From contig JAQTYP010000026.1 of assembly GCA_028688235.1 (NCBI GenBank), positions 1 through 14,436 of the forward strand: a stretch of 14,436 nucleotides of DNA, given 5' to 3'. The notes beneath the pieces were generated by a model. That model made no database searches. It was given only the letters and a program-made list of their open reading frames with translations, and had not been told where the DNA came from. Made by a program: the position numbers and the translations under genes. This DNA comes from Methylomonas sp. (GTDB lineage Bacteria; Pseudomonadota; Gammaproteobacteria; Methylococcales; Methylomonadaceae). The number at the start of each line of letters is the position of its first letter. Position 1 is the first letter of the stretch. This document shows positions 14,324 through 14,436 of the stretch, piece by piece.

Positions 14324-14436
14324 GGTGCACGGACAAATTGTCAAATACCTCGATGGCGTCGTCCAATTGGCTGTATTTGAAATCAAAGCACTCGGAACGA
14401 TCAACCACATTTTTTAATACATCAAATCCAATACCT
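14313..14436 (-). CDS. C-terminal end of a gene entering from the right, possible HprK-related kinase
   Basis: A 40-codon open frame comes in from the right edge and ends in TAA at 14313-14315, overlapping the nucleotidyltransferase-like start by 11 bases. It reads GIGFDVLKNVVDRSECFDFK followed by a segment with YSQLDDAIEVFDNL and a short tail. From memory this resembles the end of HprK-related kinase A proteins of the HPr-rel-A system, which are typically encoded beside a PqqD-like protein and an NTP_transf_5 protein. That identification rests on 40 residues and on context, so it is tentative. A zinc-type dehydrogenase C-terminus is another possibility. Confidence 0.5.
   Translation of the reverse strand, partial: GIGFDVLKNVVDRSECFDFKYSQLDDAIEVFDNLSVHHEI

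Noticed and set aside
14324..14410. Upstream extension of the nucleotidyltransferase-like gene to an ATG at 14410
   Set aside because: A protein-like frame from another gene occupies these bases and ends at 14313, and the extra residues do not look conserved.

Overview
The window looks like chromosomal DNA of a gammaproteobacterium. The main reason is a full-length class I (enterobacterial-type) adenylate cyclase, a family largely confined to Gammaproteobacteria. HemJ-type heme synthesis, a FimV-like tail and a possible exosortase-A/HPr-rel-A type polysaccharide cluster would suit a free-living aquatic lineage such as the Methylococcales, but that placement is inference. I see no rRNA, tRNA, insertion sequence, phage gene or CRISPR array. 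Coding density is very high and no gene-free stretch exceeds 170 bases.

Left block (1-8356, all minus strand, transcribed right to left): nine genes in one direction with small gaps or overlaps. In transcription order they are a FimV-like TPR protein, a degenerate receiver protein with a winged-helix-like C-terminal segment, a Ras-like small GTPase, a winged-helix/roadblock protein, a roadblock/LC7 protein, a free-standing Aer-type PAS protein, a cytoplasmic PhnD-like binding protein, a histidine-phosphatase-family enzyme, and class I adenylate cyclase with a TTG start. A short hairpin over the stop codon of the winged-helix/roadblock gene and a 104-base spacer split the block into two sub-modules. 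A further gene may begin just after the cyclase and run off the left edge. The combination (GTPase, roadblock proteins, FimV-like piece, redox-type PAS, ligand-binding fold, cAMP synthesis) reads as a signalling or polarity module. It resembles actinobacterial conservons and myxobacterial MglA/MglB, and it is the most unusual part of the window.

Middle (8357-8951): a 169-base divergent intergenic region, then hemJ alone on the plus strand. hemJ converges with the next gene, leaving 6 bases between the two stop codons.

Right block (8958-14436, all minus strand, transcribed right to left): the end of a gene that may encode an HprK-related kinase, a nucleotidyltransferase-fold protein of the NTP_transf_5 type, two family-4 glycosyltransferases joined by an ATGA overlap, and an asparagine-synthetase-like protein whose glutaminase cysteine is missing. 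This looks like part of a surface-polysaccharide locus. The kinase, nucleotidyltransferase and cysteine-less synthetase together also recall the tailoring enzymes of lasso-peptide clusters, although no precursor peptide or leader protease is visible here.
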